A stretch of 64,000 nt of DNA. Source: Paracidovorax avenae. GTDB taxonomy: Bacteria; Pseudomonadota; Gammaproteobacteria; Burkholderiales; Burkholderiaceae_C. The stretch is from the NCBI RefSeq assembly GCF_040892545.1, contig NZ_CP156079.1, positions 4,189,501-4,253,500 on the forward strand. Direction: 5' to 3'. Below are positions 17,278-28,124 of the stretch, piece after piece. Every line of letters starts with the position of its first letter. Within the stretch, counting starts at the first letter, position 1. A program made the position numbers and the translations under genes. Under the pieces are notes generated by a model. It was given only the letters and a program-made list of their open reading frames with translations. It did not search any database and was not told where the DNA came from.

Positions 17278-19083
17278 ATGGATTATTATGGGTCGATGGA
17301 GCAATCACATCGACTTCGGAGTGCCGCATTCCTGTGCGCACTGTGTGCCGTCGCGGCGCCCTCTTTCGCGGCACCGGCTGCTCCCCCACCTCCGCCCGCG
17401 CGAGCCCCGCAGGCGGAACTGCAGGTGGAGAACATTCCCAACAGCGAAGCCCGCGCGGCCCTGGACGCAGAGTTGTTCTACGACATCCTCGTCGGTGAAC
17501 TGAGCACCAGCCAGGGAGACCCCGGCACGGGCTATGCCCTCATGCTCGAGGCGGCCCGGCGCAGCGGCGACGCCCAGCTCTACCGGCGCGCGACGGAGAT
17601 CGCGCTGCAATCGCGTTCCGGCGAATACGCCCTGGCGGCCGCGCGCGCCTGGAAGGAAGCCCAGCCCCAGTCGCGCGAAGCCAATCGCTACGTGCTGCAG
17701 ATCCTCATCGCGCTCAACCGCATCCCCGAGACGGGCGACCTGCTGCGGCAGGAACTGGCGCAGTCCCCGGCGAAGGACCGGCTGCTGACCCTCCAGGCCA
17801 TTCCGCAACTGTATGGACGCGCACCGGACAAGGCAGCCGCTGCCGCCATCGTCGAGAAGGCCCTGGCAGAGCAACTGCAGAACCCGGCGGCCGGCCCGCT
17901 CGCCTGGACGGCGCTGGGACGGATGCGGCTCGCTGCCGGCGACCGCAAGGGCGCGCTCGAGGCCGCCCGCCATGCCCTGGAACAGGAACCCACGCTGGAC
18001 GCCGCGGCGCTGCTCTCGCTGCAGCTCATGGAGGCGGGAGAAGCCGAGGCCGAGCCGCTGGTGGCCCGCTACATGGGCGGCAAGCCCCAGCCGGAGATCC
18101 GCATGGCCTATGCGGGCGTCCTCCTCAACCTGCAGCGCTACTCCGAGGCAGGGACGCAGCTGGACCTGCTCACGCGGGAGGCGCCGGACATGGCCGAGGC
18201 CTGGCTGCTGAAGGCGACCCTGGCCCTGCAGTCCGACCGGCTGCAGGAAGCCGACGCGGCGCTGGAGCAGTTCGAACGCCTCCTGCAGTCCTATCCGCCC
18301 ACGGATCCGCGCAAGGCCGCCATCGGCCAGGCCTACCTGCTGCGCTCGCAGATCGCCGAAAAACGCGGCGACCTCGCTCAGGCGGAAGCCTGGCTGGCCA
18401 GGATCGAGAACTCGTCCGAACTCCTCGCCGCCCAGACGCGGCGCGCTTCGCTGCTGGCACGCCAGGGCAAGCTGAACGAAGGCATTGCCCTGATCCGCCG
18501 TCTTCCCGCCCGCAATCCGCTGGAAGAACGCCAGAAGCTCGTGGCCGAGGCGCAACTGCTGCGTGACGCCAGGCAGTACCAGCAGGCGTTCGAGGTGCAG
18601 GGCAAGGCCGTCGCCATGGCGCCCGAGGACTACGACCTGGCATACGACCAGGCCATGCTGGCCGAGAAGGCCGGCGACCTGGCCGGCATGGAGCGGCTGC
18701 TGCGCCAGATCATCGAAAAGCGCCCCGACTACCACCACGCCTACAACGCGCTCGGCTATTCGCTGGCCGAGCGCGGCATCCGCCTGCAGGAGGCCCGGCA
18801 GCTGATCCAGAAGGCCCTGACCTACGCGCCCAAGGACCCGTTCATCACCGATAGCCTGGGCTGGGTGGAGTTCCGCCTGGGCAACCATGCCGAGGCGGCG
18901 CGGCTGCTGGGCGATGCCTTCCAGCGCCAGCCGGACCCCGAGATCGCGGCCCACCTGGGCGAGGTGCTGTGGACCATGGGAGAGCGTTCCAGGGCCCTGG
19001 ATGTCTGGCGCACCGGGCTCCAGCTGAACAAGAACAATGAAACGCTGCAGGAAACCATCAAGCGGCTGAAGGCTACCCCGTGA
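17278..19083 (+). CDS. Exported TPR-repeat protein
   Basis: A 601-residue protein with an N-terminal signal peptide (hydrophobic residues about 14-32) and a Pro-rich linker. TPR-like helical repeats run to the C-terminus, best formed around 440-590. Proteins of this type usually precede lolB in betaproteobacteria and are probably periplasmic or outer-membrane scaffolds. The ATG at 17278 is the first; the ATG at 17296 would leave a shorter and more typical signal peptide. The stop overlaps the lolB GTG, so the genes are coupled. Function is not established. Confidence 0.85.
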   Translation: MDYYGSMEQSHRLRSAAFLCALCAVAAPSFAAPAAPPPPPARAPQAELQVENIPNSEARAALDAELFYDILVGELSTSQGDPGTGYALMLEAARRSGDAQLYRRATEIALQSRSGEYALAAARAWKEAQPQSREANRYVLQILIALNRIPETGDLLRQELAQSPAKDRLLTLQAIPQLYGRAPDKAAAAAIVEKALAEQLQNPAAGPLAWTALGRMRLAAGDRKGALEAARHALEQEPTLDAAALLSLQLMEAGEAEAEPLVARYMGGKPQPEIRMAYAGVLLNLQRYSEAGTQLDLLTREAPDMAEAWLLKATLALQSDRLQEADAALEQFERLLQSYPPTDPRKAAIGQAYLLRSQIAEKRGDLAQAEAWLARIENSSELLAAQTRRASLLARQGKLNEGIALIRRLPARNPLEERQKLVAEAQLLRDARQYQQAFEVQGKAVAMAPEDYDLAYDQAMLAEKAGDLAGMERLLRQIIEKRPDYHHAYNALGYSLAERGIRLQEARQLIQKALTYAPKDPFITDSLGWVEFRLGNHAEAARLLGDAFQRQPDPEIAAHLGEVLWTMGERSRALDVWRTGLQLNKNNETLQETIKRLKATP

Positions 19084-19604
19084 GGGCGACGCCCTTGCCG
19101 GCGGTGCCGTTGCGCCGCAGCCTGGTCGGGGCCCTGGCCGGATGCGCCCTGGTGCTGGCGGGATGCGCCAGCCCGCCCCGCCCGCCCAGGACCGCGGAGC
19201 AGGCGGGTACCCGGCAATGGAACGGCCGCATGGCGCTGCAGGTGGATGACCCCGCAGTGAACCCTGTCAGCGCCGGGTTCGAGCTGAGCGGTGGACCGCA
19301 GCAGGGAGAACTCGTGCTCCTGAATCCCCTGGGCAACGTGCTCGCCACCCTGGAGTGGTCGCCTGCCGGCGCCGTGCTGCAAAAGGGCGGCGAGCGCCGA
19401 ACGTCCGCATCGCTCGACGCGCTGGTGCTCGAGCTGACGGGCAGCGCCCTGCCCGTCGCCGCGCTCTTCGCCTGGCTCGATGGCGACGCCGTGGCAGTGC
19501 CCGGCTGGACGGTCGATACCAGCAGGCTGGAAGACGGCCGGCTGACCGCCCGGCGCCAGAGTCCGCTGCCGGAGGCCACGCTGCGCATCGTGCTGGACCG
19601 CTGA
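19080..19604 (+). CDS. lolB: Outer membrane lipoprotein LolB
   Basis: A 174-residue lipoprotein receptor that takes lipoproteins from LolA and inserts them in the outer membrane. The signal peptide ends in the lipobox LAGC near residue 30. The GTG start at 19080 overlaps the previous stop as GTGA. The length is slightly short but normal for betaproteobacteria. The gene leads into ispE eight bases downstream, the conserved lolB-ispE-tRNA-prs order. Confidence 0.9.
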   Translation: MRATPLPAVPLRRSLVGALAGCALVLAGCASPPRPPRTAEQAGTRQWNGRMALQVDDPAVNPVSAGFELSGGPQQGELVLLNPLGNVLATLEWSPAGAVLQKGGERRTSASLDALVLELTGSALPVAALFAWLDGDAVAVPGWTVDTSRLEDGRLTARRQSPLPEATLRIVLDR

Positions 19605-19612
19605 GCCGATCC

Positions 19613-20470
19613 ATGCGCGCGCTCCACGACCTGCCCGCCCCGGCCAAGCTCAACCTGTTCCTGCACATCACCGGGCGCAGGCCCGATGGCTACCACCTGC
19701 TGCAGTCGGCCTTCATGCTGATCGACTGGTGCGACACCCTGCATTTCGAACTGCGCCCGGGCGGCGGGATCAGCCGGGAGGACATGGGCGCCGGGCTGCC
19801 GGCCGACGACCTCTGCACCCGCGCGGCCCGCGCGCTGCAGGAGGCCACGGGCACGCGGAAAGGCGTGCACATCATCCTGGAAAAGTCCATCCCCGCGCAG
19901 GCCGGCATGGGCGGTGGCTCGTCGGATGCGGCGACCACGCTGCTCGCCCTCAACCGGCTCTGGGACCTGGGACTGGGCCGGGCGGCGCTCGAGCGCATCG
20001 GACTGTCGCTGGGCGCCGACATTCCCTTCTTTTTGCGCGGCAGGAACGCCTGGGTCGAGGGAATCGGTGAGACAATCACGCCGCTCGAGAACGTGCACGC
20101 GCTGCCGGAGAGCCGGTTCGTGGTGGTCAAGCCCGAAGCCGGACTGGATACGAGATCGATTTTTTCGTCTCCTTCGCTGGAACGCAATTCAGAGCGTGCT
20201 ACAATCTCAGGCTTTGCTGCAGCACACTACCAATTTGGTAAAAACGTTCTGCAGCCGGTCGCAGAAATGCTCTGCCCCGAAGTGTCCGAAGCCATCCGCT
20301 GGCTGGAGCACAAGGGATTGCAGGCACGAATGACCGGCTCGGGAAGTGCGGTGTTTGCGCAAATGACACATGCGATCGATTTATTCGATCTGCCCACCGG
20401 ATGGAGGGCAAAAGTATGTGATAATCTGAGGCTCCACCCCCTCGCAGGGTGGGCAGCAGATGAAGATTGA
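19613..20470 (+). CDS. ispE: 4-diphosphocytidyl-2-C-methyl-D-erythritol kinase
   Basis: A 285-residue GHMP kinase of the non-mevalonate isoprenoid pathway. The N-terminal [10 protein letters not shown] and the phosphate-binding [14 protein letters not shown] are conserved. The ATG at 19613 gives the usual length. The tRNA-Gln gene starts 31 bases after the stop, so the two may be co-transcribed. Confidence 0.96.
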   Translation: MRALHDLPAPAKLNLFLHITGRRPDGYHLLQSAFMLIDWCDTLHFELRPGGGISREDMGAGLPADDLCTRAARALQEATGTRKGVHIILEKSIPAQAGMGGGSSDAATTLLALNRLWDLGLGRAALERIGLSLGADIPFFLRGRNAWVEGIGETITPLENVHALPESRFVVVKPEAGLDTRSIFSSPSLERNSERATISGFAAAHYQFGKNVLQPVAEMLCPEVSEAIRWLEHKGLQARMTGSGSAVFAQMTHAIDLFDLPTGWRAKVCDNLRLHPLAGWAADED

Positions 20471-20501
20471 GGTGGATTGCCATCAGGCAGTCAACCTGTG
20501 T

Positions 20502-20578
20502 AGGGGAGTCGCCAAGCTGGTTAAGGCACCGGATTTTGATTCCGGCATGCGAAGGTTCGAATCCTTCTTCCCCTGCCA
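20502..20578 (+). tRNA. tRNA-Gln(UUG)
   Basis: A 77-nt tRNA with CCA encoded. The acceptor is AGGGGAG/TTCCCCT, the anticodon stem CCGGA/TCCGG with loop TTTTGAT giving anticodon TTG, and the T stem GAAGG/CCTTC. It lies between ispE and prs, as in related betaproteobacteria. Confidence 0.97.
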
Positions 20579-20622
20579 AAGCTTTCCGCTTCGGGCATTT
20601 ACTTCAGACTGCTGGGTCTCGC

Positions 20623-21582
20623 ATGCAAGCCAACCACCCCGACTTCATGATTTTCACCGGCAATGCCAACCCAGGCATGGCCGCTGATATCGCCCGGCAT
20701 CTCGGCACGAGCCTCGGCGCCATCGATGTGGCACGCTTCTCCGACGGAGAAGTCACCGTGGAAATCAAACAGAACGTCCGTGCCCGCGACGTGTTCGTGG
20801 TGCAGTCCACCTGCGCTCCCACGAACGAGAACCTCATGGAACTGCTGATCATGGTCGATGCGCTCAAGCGCGCATCTGCCGAACGCATCAGTGCCGTGAT
20901 TCCCTACTTCGGCTATGCCCGCCAGGACCGCCGCCCGCGCTCCACGCGCGTGCCGATCTCCGCCAAGGTCGTGGCCAACATGCTGCAGGCCGTCGGCGTC
21001 GCCCGCGTGCTGACCATGGACCTGCACGCCGACCAGATCCAGGGCTTCTTCGACATCCCGGTGGACAACATCTATGCGTCCCCCGTGCTGCTCGGCGACC
21101 TGCGCCAGAAGAACTACGAAGACCTCATCGTCGTGTCGCCCGATGTCGGCGGCGTGGTGCGCGCGCGTGCGCTGGCCAAGCAGCTCGGCTGCGACCTGGC
21201 CATCATCGACAAGCGCCGCCCGAAGGCCAACGTCTCCGAAGTGATGCACGTGATCGGCGAGATCGAAGGCCGCAACTGCGTGATCATGGATGACATGATC
21301 GACACGGCCGGCACCCTCGTGAAGGCGGCCGAGGTCCTCAAGGAGCGCGGTGCCAAGAAGGTGTATGCCTATTGCACGCACCCGATCTTCTCGGGCCCCG
21401 CCATCGACCGCATCTCCCAGGGCGACGCGCTCGACGAAGTGGTCGTCACCAACACCATCCCCCTGAGCGAAGCCGGGAAGGGATGCGCCAAGATTCGCCA
21501 GCTCTCCGTGGCACCGCTGATCGCCGAGACGATCCAGCGCATCGCCAAGGGAGAGTCGGTGATGAGCCTGTTCTCGGACTGA
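20623..21582 (+). CDS. prs: Ribose-phosphate pyrophosphokinase
   Basis: A 319-residue enzyme making PRPP from ribose 5-phosphate and ATP for nucleotide, His and Trp synthesis. The PRPP-binding motif [12 protein letters not shown] and the [13 protein letters not shown] segment are intact. The ATG at 20623 gives the family length. The upstream part of the frame is the tRNA-Gln gene. A GC-rich hairpin follows the stop. Confidence 0.97.
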   Translation: MQANHPDFMIFTGNANPGMAADIARHLGTSLGAIDVARFSDGEVTVEIKQNVRARDVFVVQSTCAPTNENLMELLIMVDALKRASAERISAVIPYFGYARQDRRPRSTRVPISAKVVANMLQAVGVARVLTMDLHADQIQGFFDIPVDNIYASPVLLGDLRQKNYEDLIVVSPDVGGVVRARALAKQLGCDLAIIDKRRPKANVSEVMHVIGEIEGRNCVIMDDMIDTAGTLVKAAEVLKERGAKKVYAYCTHPIFSGPAIDRISQGDALDEVVVTNTIPLSEAGKGCAKIRQLSVAPLIAETIQRIAKGESVMSLFSD

Positions 21583-21630
21583 GGATTCCATCCTCCCCTG
21601 CCCCCGCCTTCGAGCGTGGCAGTTGATGCC

Positions 21631-21650
21631 AAGCCTCCTTCGGGAGGCTT
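21631..21650. terminator. Hairpin after prs
   Basis: AAGCCTCC pairs perfectly with GGAGGCTT around a TTCG tetraloop. No T-run follows, so it may be a weak terminator or an mRNA-stabilising stem between prs and rplY. Confidence 0.4.
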
Positions 21651-21747
21651 GCGCGTTCGGGAACCTTTACGGCCTGCCGCCTTGATGGCGTGGGTCTTTG
21701 TCAACGCAGGGCCCGCTGGTCGCGGCAGGCCCCCACAGGAGTGAAAC

Positions 21748-22380
21748 ATGAACTTCGTCGCTTTTGAGCGCGCAAAGCAAGGTACGGGTGCGAGCCGCCG
21801 TCTGCGCAATTCGGGCAAAACGCCCGGCATCGTCTATGGCGGTTCCGCCGAACCCCAACTCATCGAGGTGGACCACAACGCCCTTTGGCACGCCCTGAAG
21901 AAGGAAGCCTTCCACTCCAGCGTGCTGGACATGGAACTGGCCGGCAAGTCCAGCAAGGTGCTGCTGCGCGACGTGCAGTACCACCCGTACAAGCAGCTGG
22001 TCCTGCACATCGACTTCCAGCGCGTGGACGAGAAGACCAAGCTGCACATGAAGGTGCCGCTCCACTTCTCGGGCGCGGAGGAATCGCCGGCCGTGAAGAT
22101 CGACAAGTGCATGGTCAACCCCGTGGCGACCGAACTGGACGTGTCCTGCATGCCGTCCGACCTGCCCGAGTTCATCAACGTGGACCTGAGCAAGCTGGAA
22201 AAGGGCCGCTCCCTGCACCTGAAGGACATCAAGCTGCCCCGCGGCGTGTCCCCCGTGGTGCGCGGTGGCCAGCAGAACCCCGTGCTGGTGTCCGTGGTGC
22301 CCCCGGTGGCCGAAGTCGAGGCTCCGGCCGAAGGCGCTGCCGCTCCGGCTCCCGCTCCCGCCAAGAAGGGCAAGAAGTAA
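21748..22380 (+). CDS. rplY: 50S ribosomal protein L25 (Ctc type)
   Basis: A 210-residue long-form L25 that binds 5S rRNA. The N-terminal L25 domain (1-95) is followed by the TL5/Ctc beta domain (100-185) and an Ala/Pro tail ending in Lys. The prs-rplY-pth order is conserved in proteobacteria. The ATG follows CAGGAGTGAAAC, a strong ribosome binding site. Confidence 0.96.
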   Translation: MNFVAFERAKQGTGASRRLRNSGKTPGIVYGGSAEPQLIEVDHNALWHALKKEAFHSSVLDMELAGKSSKVLLRDVQYHPYKQLVLHIDFQRVDEKTKLHMKVPLHFSGAEESPAVKIDKCMVNPVATELDVSCMPSDLPEFINVDLSKLEKGRSLHLKDIKLPRGVSPVVRGGQQNPVLVSVVPPVAEVEAPAEGAAAPAPAPAKKGKK

Positions 22381-22434
22381 TTCCTGCCCGCTGACCGAAG
22401 GCAGCCCCCCCGGCGGGCCGCCCTCGCCGGCCAC

Positions 22435-22473
22435 ACGGCCCACCGCTTCCAAGCGCGTGGGCCGTTGCTTTTT
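22435..22473 (+). terminator. Rho-independent terminator after rplY
   Basis: ACGGCCCAC pairs with GTGGGCCGT around a 13-base loop and is followed by TGCTTTTT. It lies 40 bases before the pth start codon and probably limits readthrough from rplY into pth. Confidence 0.75.
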
Positions 22474-22512
22474 GGAGCGCCTGGGGGCGCTCCCCGGATA
22501 ATCGCGTGCACC

Positions 22513-23154
22513 ATGATCAAACTGTTTGTGGGCCTGGGCAATCCCGGGCCGGATTACGACGCCACGCGGCACAACGCGGGCTTCTGGTGGATCGACGGGC
22601 TGGCCCGCGAGCTGAAGGTGCACCTTGTGCCCGAGCGGGCCTACCACGGCTTCGCCGCCCGCGCGAGCGTGAACGGGCAGAGCGTGTGGCTGCTGCAGCC
22701 GCAGACCTTCATGAACCTCTCGGGCAAGTCGGTGGCCGCGCTGGCCCGCTTCTTCAAGATCCAGCCGCAGGAAATCCTGGTGGCGCACGATGAACTGGAC
22801 ATCGTGCCGGGGCAGGTCAAGCTCAAGCGCGGCGGCAGCCATGCGGGGCATAACGGCCTGCGCGACATCCATGCCCAGCTGGGTTCGCCGGACTACTGGC
22901 GCCTGCGCATCGGGATCGGACACCCGGGGGTGAAGGCCGAGGTGGCGAACTGGGTGCTCAAGAAGCCGTCGCCCGACCACCGCACGCTGATCGAGGACAG
23001 CATCGCCCATTCGCTGAAGGCTGCGCCCGCCATGCTGGCCGGCGAGATGGACAAGGCCACGCTGCTGGTGCACACGACCAAACCGCCACGGCCGAAGCCC
23101 CCGCGGCCGGCCGCGGCGCCAGTGGACGCGCCAGCGGCTTCCGGCAACCCGTAG
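22513..23154 (+). CDS. pth: Peptidyl-tRNA hydrolase
   Basis: A 213-residue enzyme that releases peptides from dropped-off peptidyl-t[20 protein letters not shown] contains the catalytic His, and HDELD follows near 95. The extra Pro/Arg/Lys-rich tail of about 20 residues is longer than in E. coli. The ATG at 22513 is chosen because it begins at the conserved core; the frame upstream covers the terminator. Confidence 0.96.
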   Translation: MIKLFVGLGNPGPDYDATRHNAGFWWIDGLARELKVHLVPERAYHGFAARASVNGQSVWLLQPQTFMNLSGKSVAALARFFKIQPQEILVAHDELDIVPGQVKLKRGGSHAGHNGLRDIHAQLGSPDYWRLRIGIGHPGVKAEVANWVLKKPSPDHRTLIEDSIAHSLKAAPAMLAGEMDKATLLVHTTKPPRPKPPRPAAAPVDAPAASGNP

Positions 23155-23187
23155 GCAGGTTCGCGCCGCGGTGCAGGGCCACGCGCG

Positions 23188-23541
<354 letters not shown>

Positions 23542-23662
23542 TTATCCCAGCCCGCCATCCCCATGCCGCGCCAGGGGCCGCCGCCCCCGCCCTGGACGGA
23601 GGGCCCCGGCGTGTTTGCCGCTATGCTGCGCCTTTCCGCCCACGCCCCTCGACCGCCTCTCC

Positions 23663-24625
23663 ATGGGACCGTTCCTGCTCAAGCGCCTGCTCACGTTCGC
23701 CGCCACCCTCGCCGGGGCGTCGGTGGTCGTGTTCCTGGTGCTGGAGATCCTGCCCGGCAATGCCGCACAGGTGATGATGGGCCCCGACGCATCGCCCGAG
23801 GCGGTGGCGGCGCTGGCAGCCCGGCTGGGGCTGGACCAGCCCGCGCCGCTGCGCTACATGCAGTGGATCGGCGGCCTGCTGTCGGGCGACATGGGCACCA
23901 GCCTGGCCTACGGCACGCCCGTGCGCGACCTGGTCCTGGAACGCCTGGCGCTGACGGTGCCGCTGGCGGTGATGGCAATGGCGATCACGGCCGTGCTCGC
24001 GCTGCTGGCGGGGGTGTACGCGGCATCCCGCCATCGCCGCTGGGGCGACGTGGGGGTGATGGGGCTGGCGCAGATCGGCATCGCCATCCCCAATTTCTGG
24101 TTCGCGATCCTGCTGATCCTGTTGTTCTCGGTGAAGCTGCAGTGGTTCTCTGCGGGAGGGTTTCCCGGCTGGACGGAAGCATCGGGCGGCGGTCCGCTCG
24201 CGGCGCTGCAGGCGCTGCTGCTGCCTGCCGTGTCGCTGGCGGTGGTGCAGGCCGCCATCCTCGCGCGCATCACGCGTTCCGCGGTACTGGAGGTGCTGCG
24301 CGAGGATTTCGTGCGCACGGCGCGGGCCAAGGGCCTCTCTCGGCGTTCGGCGCTGTGGGGCCACGTGCTGCGCAACGCGATGATTCCCGTGGTCACCGTC
24401 ATGGGGCTGCAGTTCGCCAACCTGCTGGCCGGCACCATCGTGGTGGAAAACGTCTTCTACCTGCCGGGACTGGGCCGGCTGATCTTCCAGTCGATCGCGA
24501 ACCGCGACCTCGTCGTGGTGCGCAACTGCGTGATGCTGCTGGCGGCCATGGTGATCCTGGTGAACTTCGCCGTGGACCTGCTCTACGCGGCGATCGATCC
24601 CCGCGTGAAAGCGGGCGGACTCTGA
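23663..24625 (+). CDS. Peptide-type ABC transporter permease 1 (DppB-like)
   Basis: A 320-residue inner membrane permease with about six transmembrane segments, starting at residues 9-30. The conserved cytoplasmic EAA loop (RTARAKGLSRRSALWGHVLR) lies near 220. It is the first gene of the operon 23663-27463 with a second permease and two ATPases. The substrate class is peptides or nickel/opines; which one is not visible. The ATG at 23663 matches family N-termini. The stop overlaps the next start as TGATG. Confidence 0.92.
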   Translation: MGPFLLKRLLTFAATLAGASVVVFLVLEILPGNAAQVMMGPDASPEAVAALAARLGLDQPAPLRYMQWIGGLLSGDMGTSLAYGTPVRDLVLERLALTVPLAVMAMAITAVLALLAGVYAASRHRRWGDVGVMGLAQIGIAIPNFWFAILLILLFSVKLQWFSAGGFPGWTEASGGGPLAALQALLLPAVSLAVVQAAILARITRSAVLEVLREDFVRTARAKGLSRRSALWGHVLRNAMIPVVTVMGLQFANLLAGTIVVENVFYLPGLGRLIFQSIANRDLVVVRNCVMLLAAMVILVNFAVDLLYAAIDPRVKAGGL

Positions 24626-25512
24626 TGCGCGCACCGATCCACGCCCCCGGGCCTGCCGCCACCCGCCCCGCCATGGCAATGGACGGGCTGCTCCGTGCGC
24701 TGCGGCATCCCAGCTTCGCCCTCGGCGCCGCGCTGACGCTGCTGATGGCGCTGGCGGCGGGGCTGTCCTTCGTGTGGACGCCCGGCTCGCCCTATGACAT
24801 GGACATGGGATCGGCCCTCCAGGCGCCCGGAGCCGCGCACTGGCTGGGCACGGATGCGTACGGGCGCGACGTGGCATCGCTGCTGCTCGTGGGCGCGCGC
24901 AATTCGATCCTGGTGGGCGTGATCGCGGTGGGCATCGGGCTCACGGCCGGCACGGCGCTCGGACTGCTGGCCGCGGCCCGGCGGGGCTGGGTGGAAGAGG
25001 CGGTGATGCGCCTGGCGGATTTCACGTTCGCGTTTCCCGCCATCCTCTCGGCCATCATGCTGACCGCCGTCTGGGGCCCCGGCGTGGTGAATTCGATCAT
25101 CGCCATCGGCATCTTCAACATCCCGACCTTCGCGCGCGTGGCGCGCGCCTCGGCCAGGGCCGTCTGGGCGCGGGAGTACGTGATGGCGGCGCGCGCGTGC
25201 GGCAAGGGCCCGTGGCGCATCACGCTGGAGCATGTGCTGCCCAACATCGCCGCCGTGCTGACCGTGCAGGCGACGATCCAGTTCGCACTGGCGATCCTGG
25301 CCGAGGCCGCCCTGTCCTACCTGGGCCTGGGCACGCAGCCGCCACAGCCCTCCTGGGGCCGCATGCTGAGCGAGGCGCAGACGCTGATGTACCAGGCCCC
25401 CCTGCTGGCCGTGTGGCCCGGGCTGGCGATCGCGCTGGCGGTGCTGGGGCTGAACCTGCTGGGCGACGGACTGCGCGATCTGCTCGATCCACGCCTGTCG
25501 CGCCACCGCTGA
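24625..25512 (+). CDS. Peptide-type ABC transporter permease 2 (DppC-like)
   Basis: A 295-residue permease with six predicted membrane segments. It has the N-terminal GTDAYGRDV segment typical of DppC/OppC proteins and an EAA loop near AARACGKGPWRITLEHVLP. It pairs with the upstream permease to form the channel. The ATG overlaps the previous stop. Confidence 0.93.
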   Translation: MRAPIHAPGPAATRPAMAMDGLLRALRHPSFALGAALTLLMALAAGLSFVWTPGSPYDMDMGSALQAPGAAHWLGTDAYGRDVASLLLVGARNSILVGVIAVGIGLTAGTALGLLAAARRGWVEEAVMRLADFTFAFPAILSAIMLTAVWGPGVVNSIIAIGIFNIPTFARVARASARAVWAREYVMAARACGKGPWRITLEHVLPNIAAVLTVQATIQFALAILAEAALSYLGLGTQPPQPSWGRMLSEAQTLMYQAPLLAVWPGLAIALAVLGLNLLGDGLRDLLDPRLSRHR

Positions 25513-25529
25513 ACGAACAAGGACCGCCA

Positions 25530-26597
25530 GTGACTTCCGGGACGCGCCTCCCCTCCTCCCCGACGCCCTCCCCGGGCGCCCTGCTCGAGGTGCGCGGCCT
25601 CCAGGTGGACCTGCCCACCCGCCATGGCATGGCGCGCGCGGTGCGCGGGGTGGATTTCACGCTCGCACGCGGCGGTACGCTCGGCCTGGTGGGCGAATCG
25701 GGCTGCGGAAAGTCGCTCACCGCGATGGCGCTGATGGGCCTGCTGCCCGAAGGCGCCCGGGCCGCGGGCCGCGTGCGCTTCGACGGCCAGGACCTGCTGG
25801 ACCTGCCCGACGCCGAGCTGGCGCGCCTGCGCGGGCGGCGCATCGCGATGGTGTTCCAGGAGCCGATGACGGCGCTCAATCCCGTGCATACCATCGGCGC
25901 GCAGGTGGCCGAGCCGCTGCGGCGGCATCTCGGCCTGGGACGTGCCGACGCGCGCGCACAGGCGGTGGCATTGCTGGACCGGGTGGGCATACCGCGGGCA
26001 GCACACCGCTTCGACGCCTATCCGCATGAATTCTCGGGCGGGCAGCGCCAGCGCATCACCATCGCGATGGCGCTGGCCTGCGGGCCGGATGTGCTGATCG
26101 CCGACGAACCGACGACTGCGCTGGATGCCACCGTGCAGCGCCAGATCCTGGAACTGATCGCGGGGCTCGTGGCCGAGCGGGGCATGGCGCTGGTGCTGAT
26201 CTCGCACGATCTGGGCGTGGTCGCGCAGAACGTGGACCGGGTGCTGGTGATGTACGGCGGCAGCGTGGTCGAGGACGGCCCGACGCGCGAGGTGTTCGCG
26301 CACCGCGCCCATCCCTACACGCGCGGGCTGTTCGCCGCGCGGCCGCGCTGGACGGACGACACCGGAAGTGCAGCCGCGGCGGGCGGCGGCCGGCCACGGC
26401 TGCCGACCATTCCCGGCACGGTGCCGGAGATCGGCGCACTGCCGCCTGGCTGTCCGTTCGCGGGCCGCTGCGCCTTCACGGTGCCGGACTGCGACGCCGG
26501 CCTGCCGGAGCCGGTGGAGGTGGGGCCGGCGCACCATGCGCGCTGCATCCGGCTGGAAGCCGTCGAGGCTGCGCACGCGGCGGAGGCACGGCGGTGA
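25530..26597 (+). CDS. Peptide-type ABC transporter ATPase 1 (DppD-like)
   Basis: A 355-residue ATPase with Walker A GESGCGKS, signature FSGGQRQR and Walker B VLIADEPT. The C-terminal oligopeptide-transporter extension carries Cys residues around CPFAGRC, which in relatives bind an iron-sulfur cluster. GTG at 25530 has AAGGA upstream and gives a normal N-terminus. It overlaps the next gene by four bases. Confidence 0.93.
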   Translation: MTSGTRLPSSPTPSPGALLEVRGLQVDLPTRHGMARAVRGVDFTLARGGTLGLVGESGCGKSLTAMALMGLLPEGARAAGRVRFDGQDLLDLPDAELARLRGRRIAMVFQEPMTALNPVHTIGAQVAEPLRRHLGLGRADARAQAVALLDRVGIPRAAHRFDAYPHEFSGGQRQRITIAMALACGPDVLIADEPTTALDATVQRQILELIAGLVAERGMALVLISHDLGVVAQNVDRVLVMYGGSVVEDGPTREVFAHRAHPYTRGLFAARPRWTDDTGSAAAAGGGRPRLPTIPGTVPEIGALPPGCPFAGRCAFTVPDCDAGLPEPVEVGPAHHARCIRLEAVEAAHAAEARR

Positions 26598-27463
26598 GCC
26601 GGCAGGACACCCCTGGCCGCGCAGCGGCGGAGGCCGCCGGGATGCCGGCACCGCTGCTGGAAGTGCGCGGCCTGGTGCGCGACTACCCGCTGCCGCGCGA
26701 GCGCCTGTGGACTCCGGCCCCGCGCTTCCGGGCACTGGACGGCGTGGACTTCACGCTGGCGCCGGGCCGCAGCCTGGGGGTGGTGGGTGAATCGGGATCG
26801 GGCAAGTCCACGCTGGCGCGGCTCGTGATGGCGCTGGACACGCCGACCGCGGGCCAGGTGCGGCTGCGGGGACGCGATCTGCACGCGCTTGGTGCGGCGG
26901 ACCTGCGCGCGGCACGGCGCGATGTGCAGATGGTGTTCCAGGACCCGTATGGCTCGCTGGATCCGCGCATGACCGTGGAGCGCATCGTGGCCGAACCGCT
27001 GGCCGCGCTGGAAGGCCTGCCCCGCCCGCAGCAGCGCGAGCGCGTGGCCGAAGTGCTGGCGCAGGTGGGCCTGCGCCCGTCCGACGCGGGCAAGTATCCG
27101 CACGAATTCTCCGGCGGCCAGCGCCAGCGCATCGCGATCGCGCGGGCCATCGTCACCCGCCCGGCCCTGGTCGTGGCCGACGAGCCGGTCAGCGCGCTCG
27201 ACGTCTCCGTGCAGGCCCAGGTACTCAACCTGCTGCAGGACCTGCAGGAGCGGGCCGGGCTCTCCTTCCTGCTCATCAGCCACGATCTGGCCGTGGTCCG
27301 CCACCTGTGCGACGAGGTTGTGGTGCTCAAGGAAGGCCGCATCGTGGAGCGGGGAGCGCCGGACGTGCTGTTCCGCTCACCCGCGCATTCCTATACGCGG
27401 GAGCTGGTGGCAGCCGTTCCGAGGGTGCCAAGTGTTCGTGAGGATAACTCATCGTATTCATAG
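26594..27463 (+). CDS. Peptide-type ABC transporter ATPase 2 (DppF-like)
   Basis: A 289-residue ATPase with Walker A GESGSGKS, signature FSGGQRQR and Walker B LVVADEPVSALD. It energises the same transporter. It is shorter at the C-terminus than most DppF proteins, lacking the usual Cys-containing extension. The last residues, DNSSYS, are coded by AT-rich DNA that contains an ATTCATAGA element of the hip-like operator, so the gene's 3' end may be a recombination junction. It starts with GTG in a GTGA overlap. Confidence 0.9.
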   Translation: MSRQDTPGRAAAEAAGMPAPLLEVRGLVRDYPLPRERLWTPAPRFRALDGVDFTLAPGRSLGVVGESGSGKSTLARLVMALDTPTAGQVRLRGRDLHALGAADLRAARRDVQMVFQDPYGSLDPRMTVERIVAEPLAALEGLPRPQQRERVAEVLAQVGLRPSDAGKYPHEFSGGQRQRIAIARAIVTRPALVVADEPVSALDVSVQAQVLNLLQDLQERAGLSFLLISHDLAVVRHLCDEVVVLKEGRIVERGAPDVLFRSPAHSYTRELVAAVPRVPSVREDNSSYS

Positions 27464-27517
27464 ATCTCTGTAAATCGTCCTTTTCATTCTTCTATGAATC
27501 AATTTTTCATTCATAGA
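27456..27517. promoter_or_regulatory. AT-rich operator with ATTCATAGA repeats
   Basis: TCTATGAAT (27491-27499) and ATTCATAGA (27509-27517) form a perfect 9-bp inverted repeat with a 9-base spacer. A third ATTCATAGA at 27456-27464 covers the stop codon of the ABC ATPase gene. The base composition is far from the GC-rich surroundings. It looks like the operator/promoter of a hipBA-type module whose coding part is now mostly gone. Confidence 0.55.
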
Positions 27518-27550
27518 TTTGTGGCGACACGGCGATTGAGTAATATCTAA

Positions 27551-28036
27551 GAATGCCTCGCCAGAACCGGACTGGGCGAGAGCTACGGAGCCCTGGCCAC
27601 CGTCCTTCTGCGCCTGGGCCATCCGGACACGCAGGCAGCGCAGCGCGAGGAGCTGTTCAGGCGCATGGTGTTCAACATCCTCATGGACAACACCGACGAC
27701 CACGAACGCAATCACAGCCTGCGCCTGGAGTTCGACGGCTACTACGCACTCTCGCCGGCCTACGACGTGGTGCCGACGCTGCAGAACCTGGGCTACCAGG
27801 CCATGTCGGTCGGCACGGCTGGCGCCGAATCGAGCCTCGACAACGCACTCACGGAACTGAGCGAATTCGGCATCCGCGCACCGCGGGCCCTCGAGCTGGT
27901 TCGGGAGGTGGCCCGCGCGGTCGATGGCTGGAAGGCCCACTTCGCCCGCGAGGGAATATCCACCGCAGACCTGGAACGGCTGGAGGCCAGCATCGACCGG
28001 GACGCCCTGCACCGGCAAAGGCGTGCATTCCTCTGA
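27551..28036 (+). pseudogene. HipA-family kinase remnant (C-terminal part)
   Basis: The frame encodes only the C-terminal third of a HipA-type Ser/Thr kinase. It begins with GLGESYGALATVLLRLG and contains the metal-binding stretch NTDDHERNH and the catalytic-site segment ALSPAYDVVP, then a normal C-terminus. A stop codon lies at 27548-27550, and the N-terminal two thirds and any hipB are missing. The first ATG is at 27665 (123 residues). The remaining piece lacks the ATP-binding lobe and should be inactive. It sits between the ABC ATPase gene and its probable binding-protein gene, so it entered or decayed inside that operon. Confidence 0.8.
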
Positions 28037-28124
28037 GACGCCCGGCCCCGGGGATGCAGCCAGCATGGCGGAAGGCGCCACGTGGTGTACAAACACACCC
28101 GGACCGACCGGAGACACGAACCCC

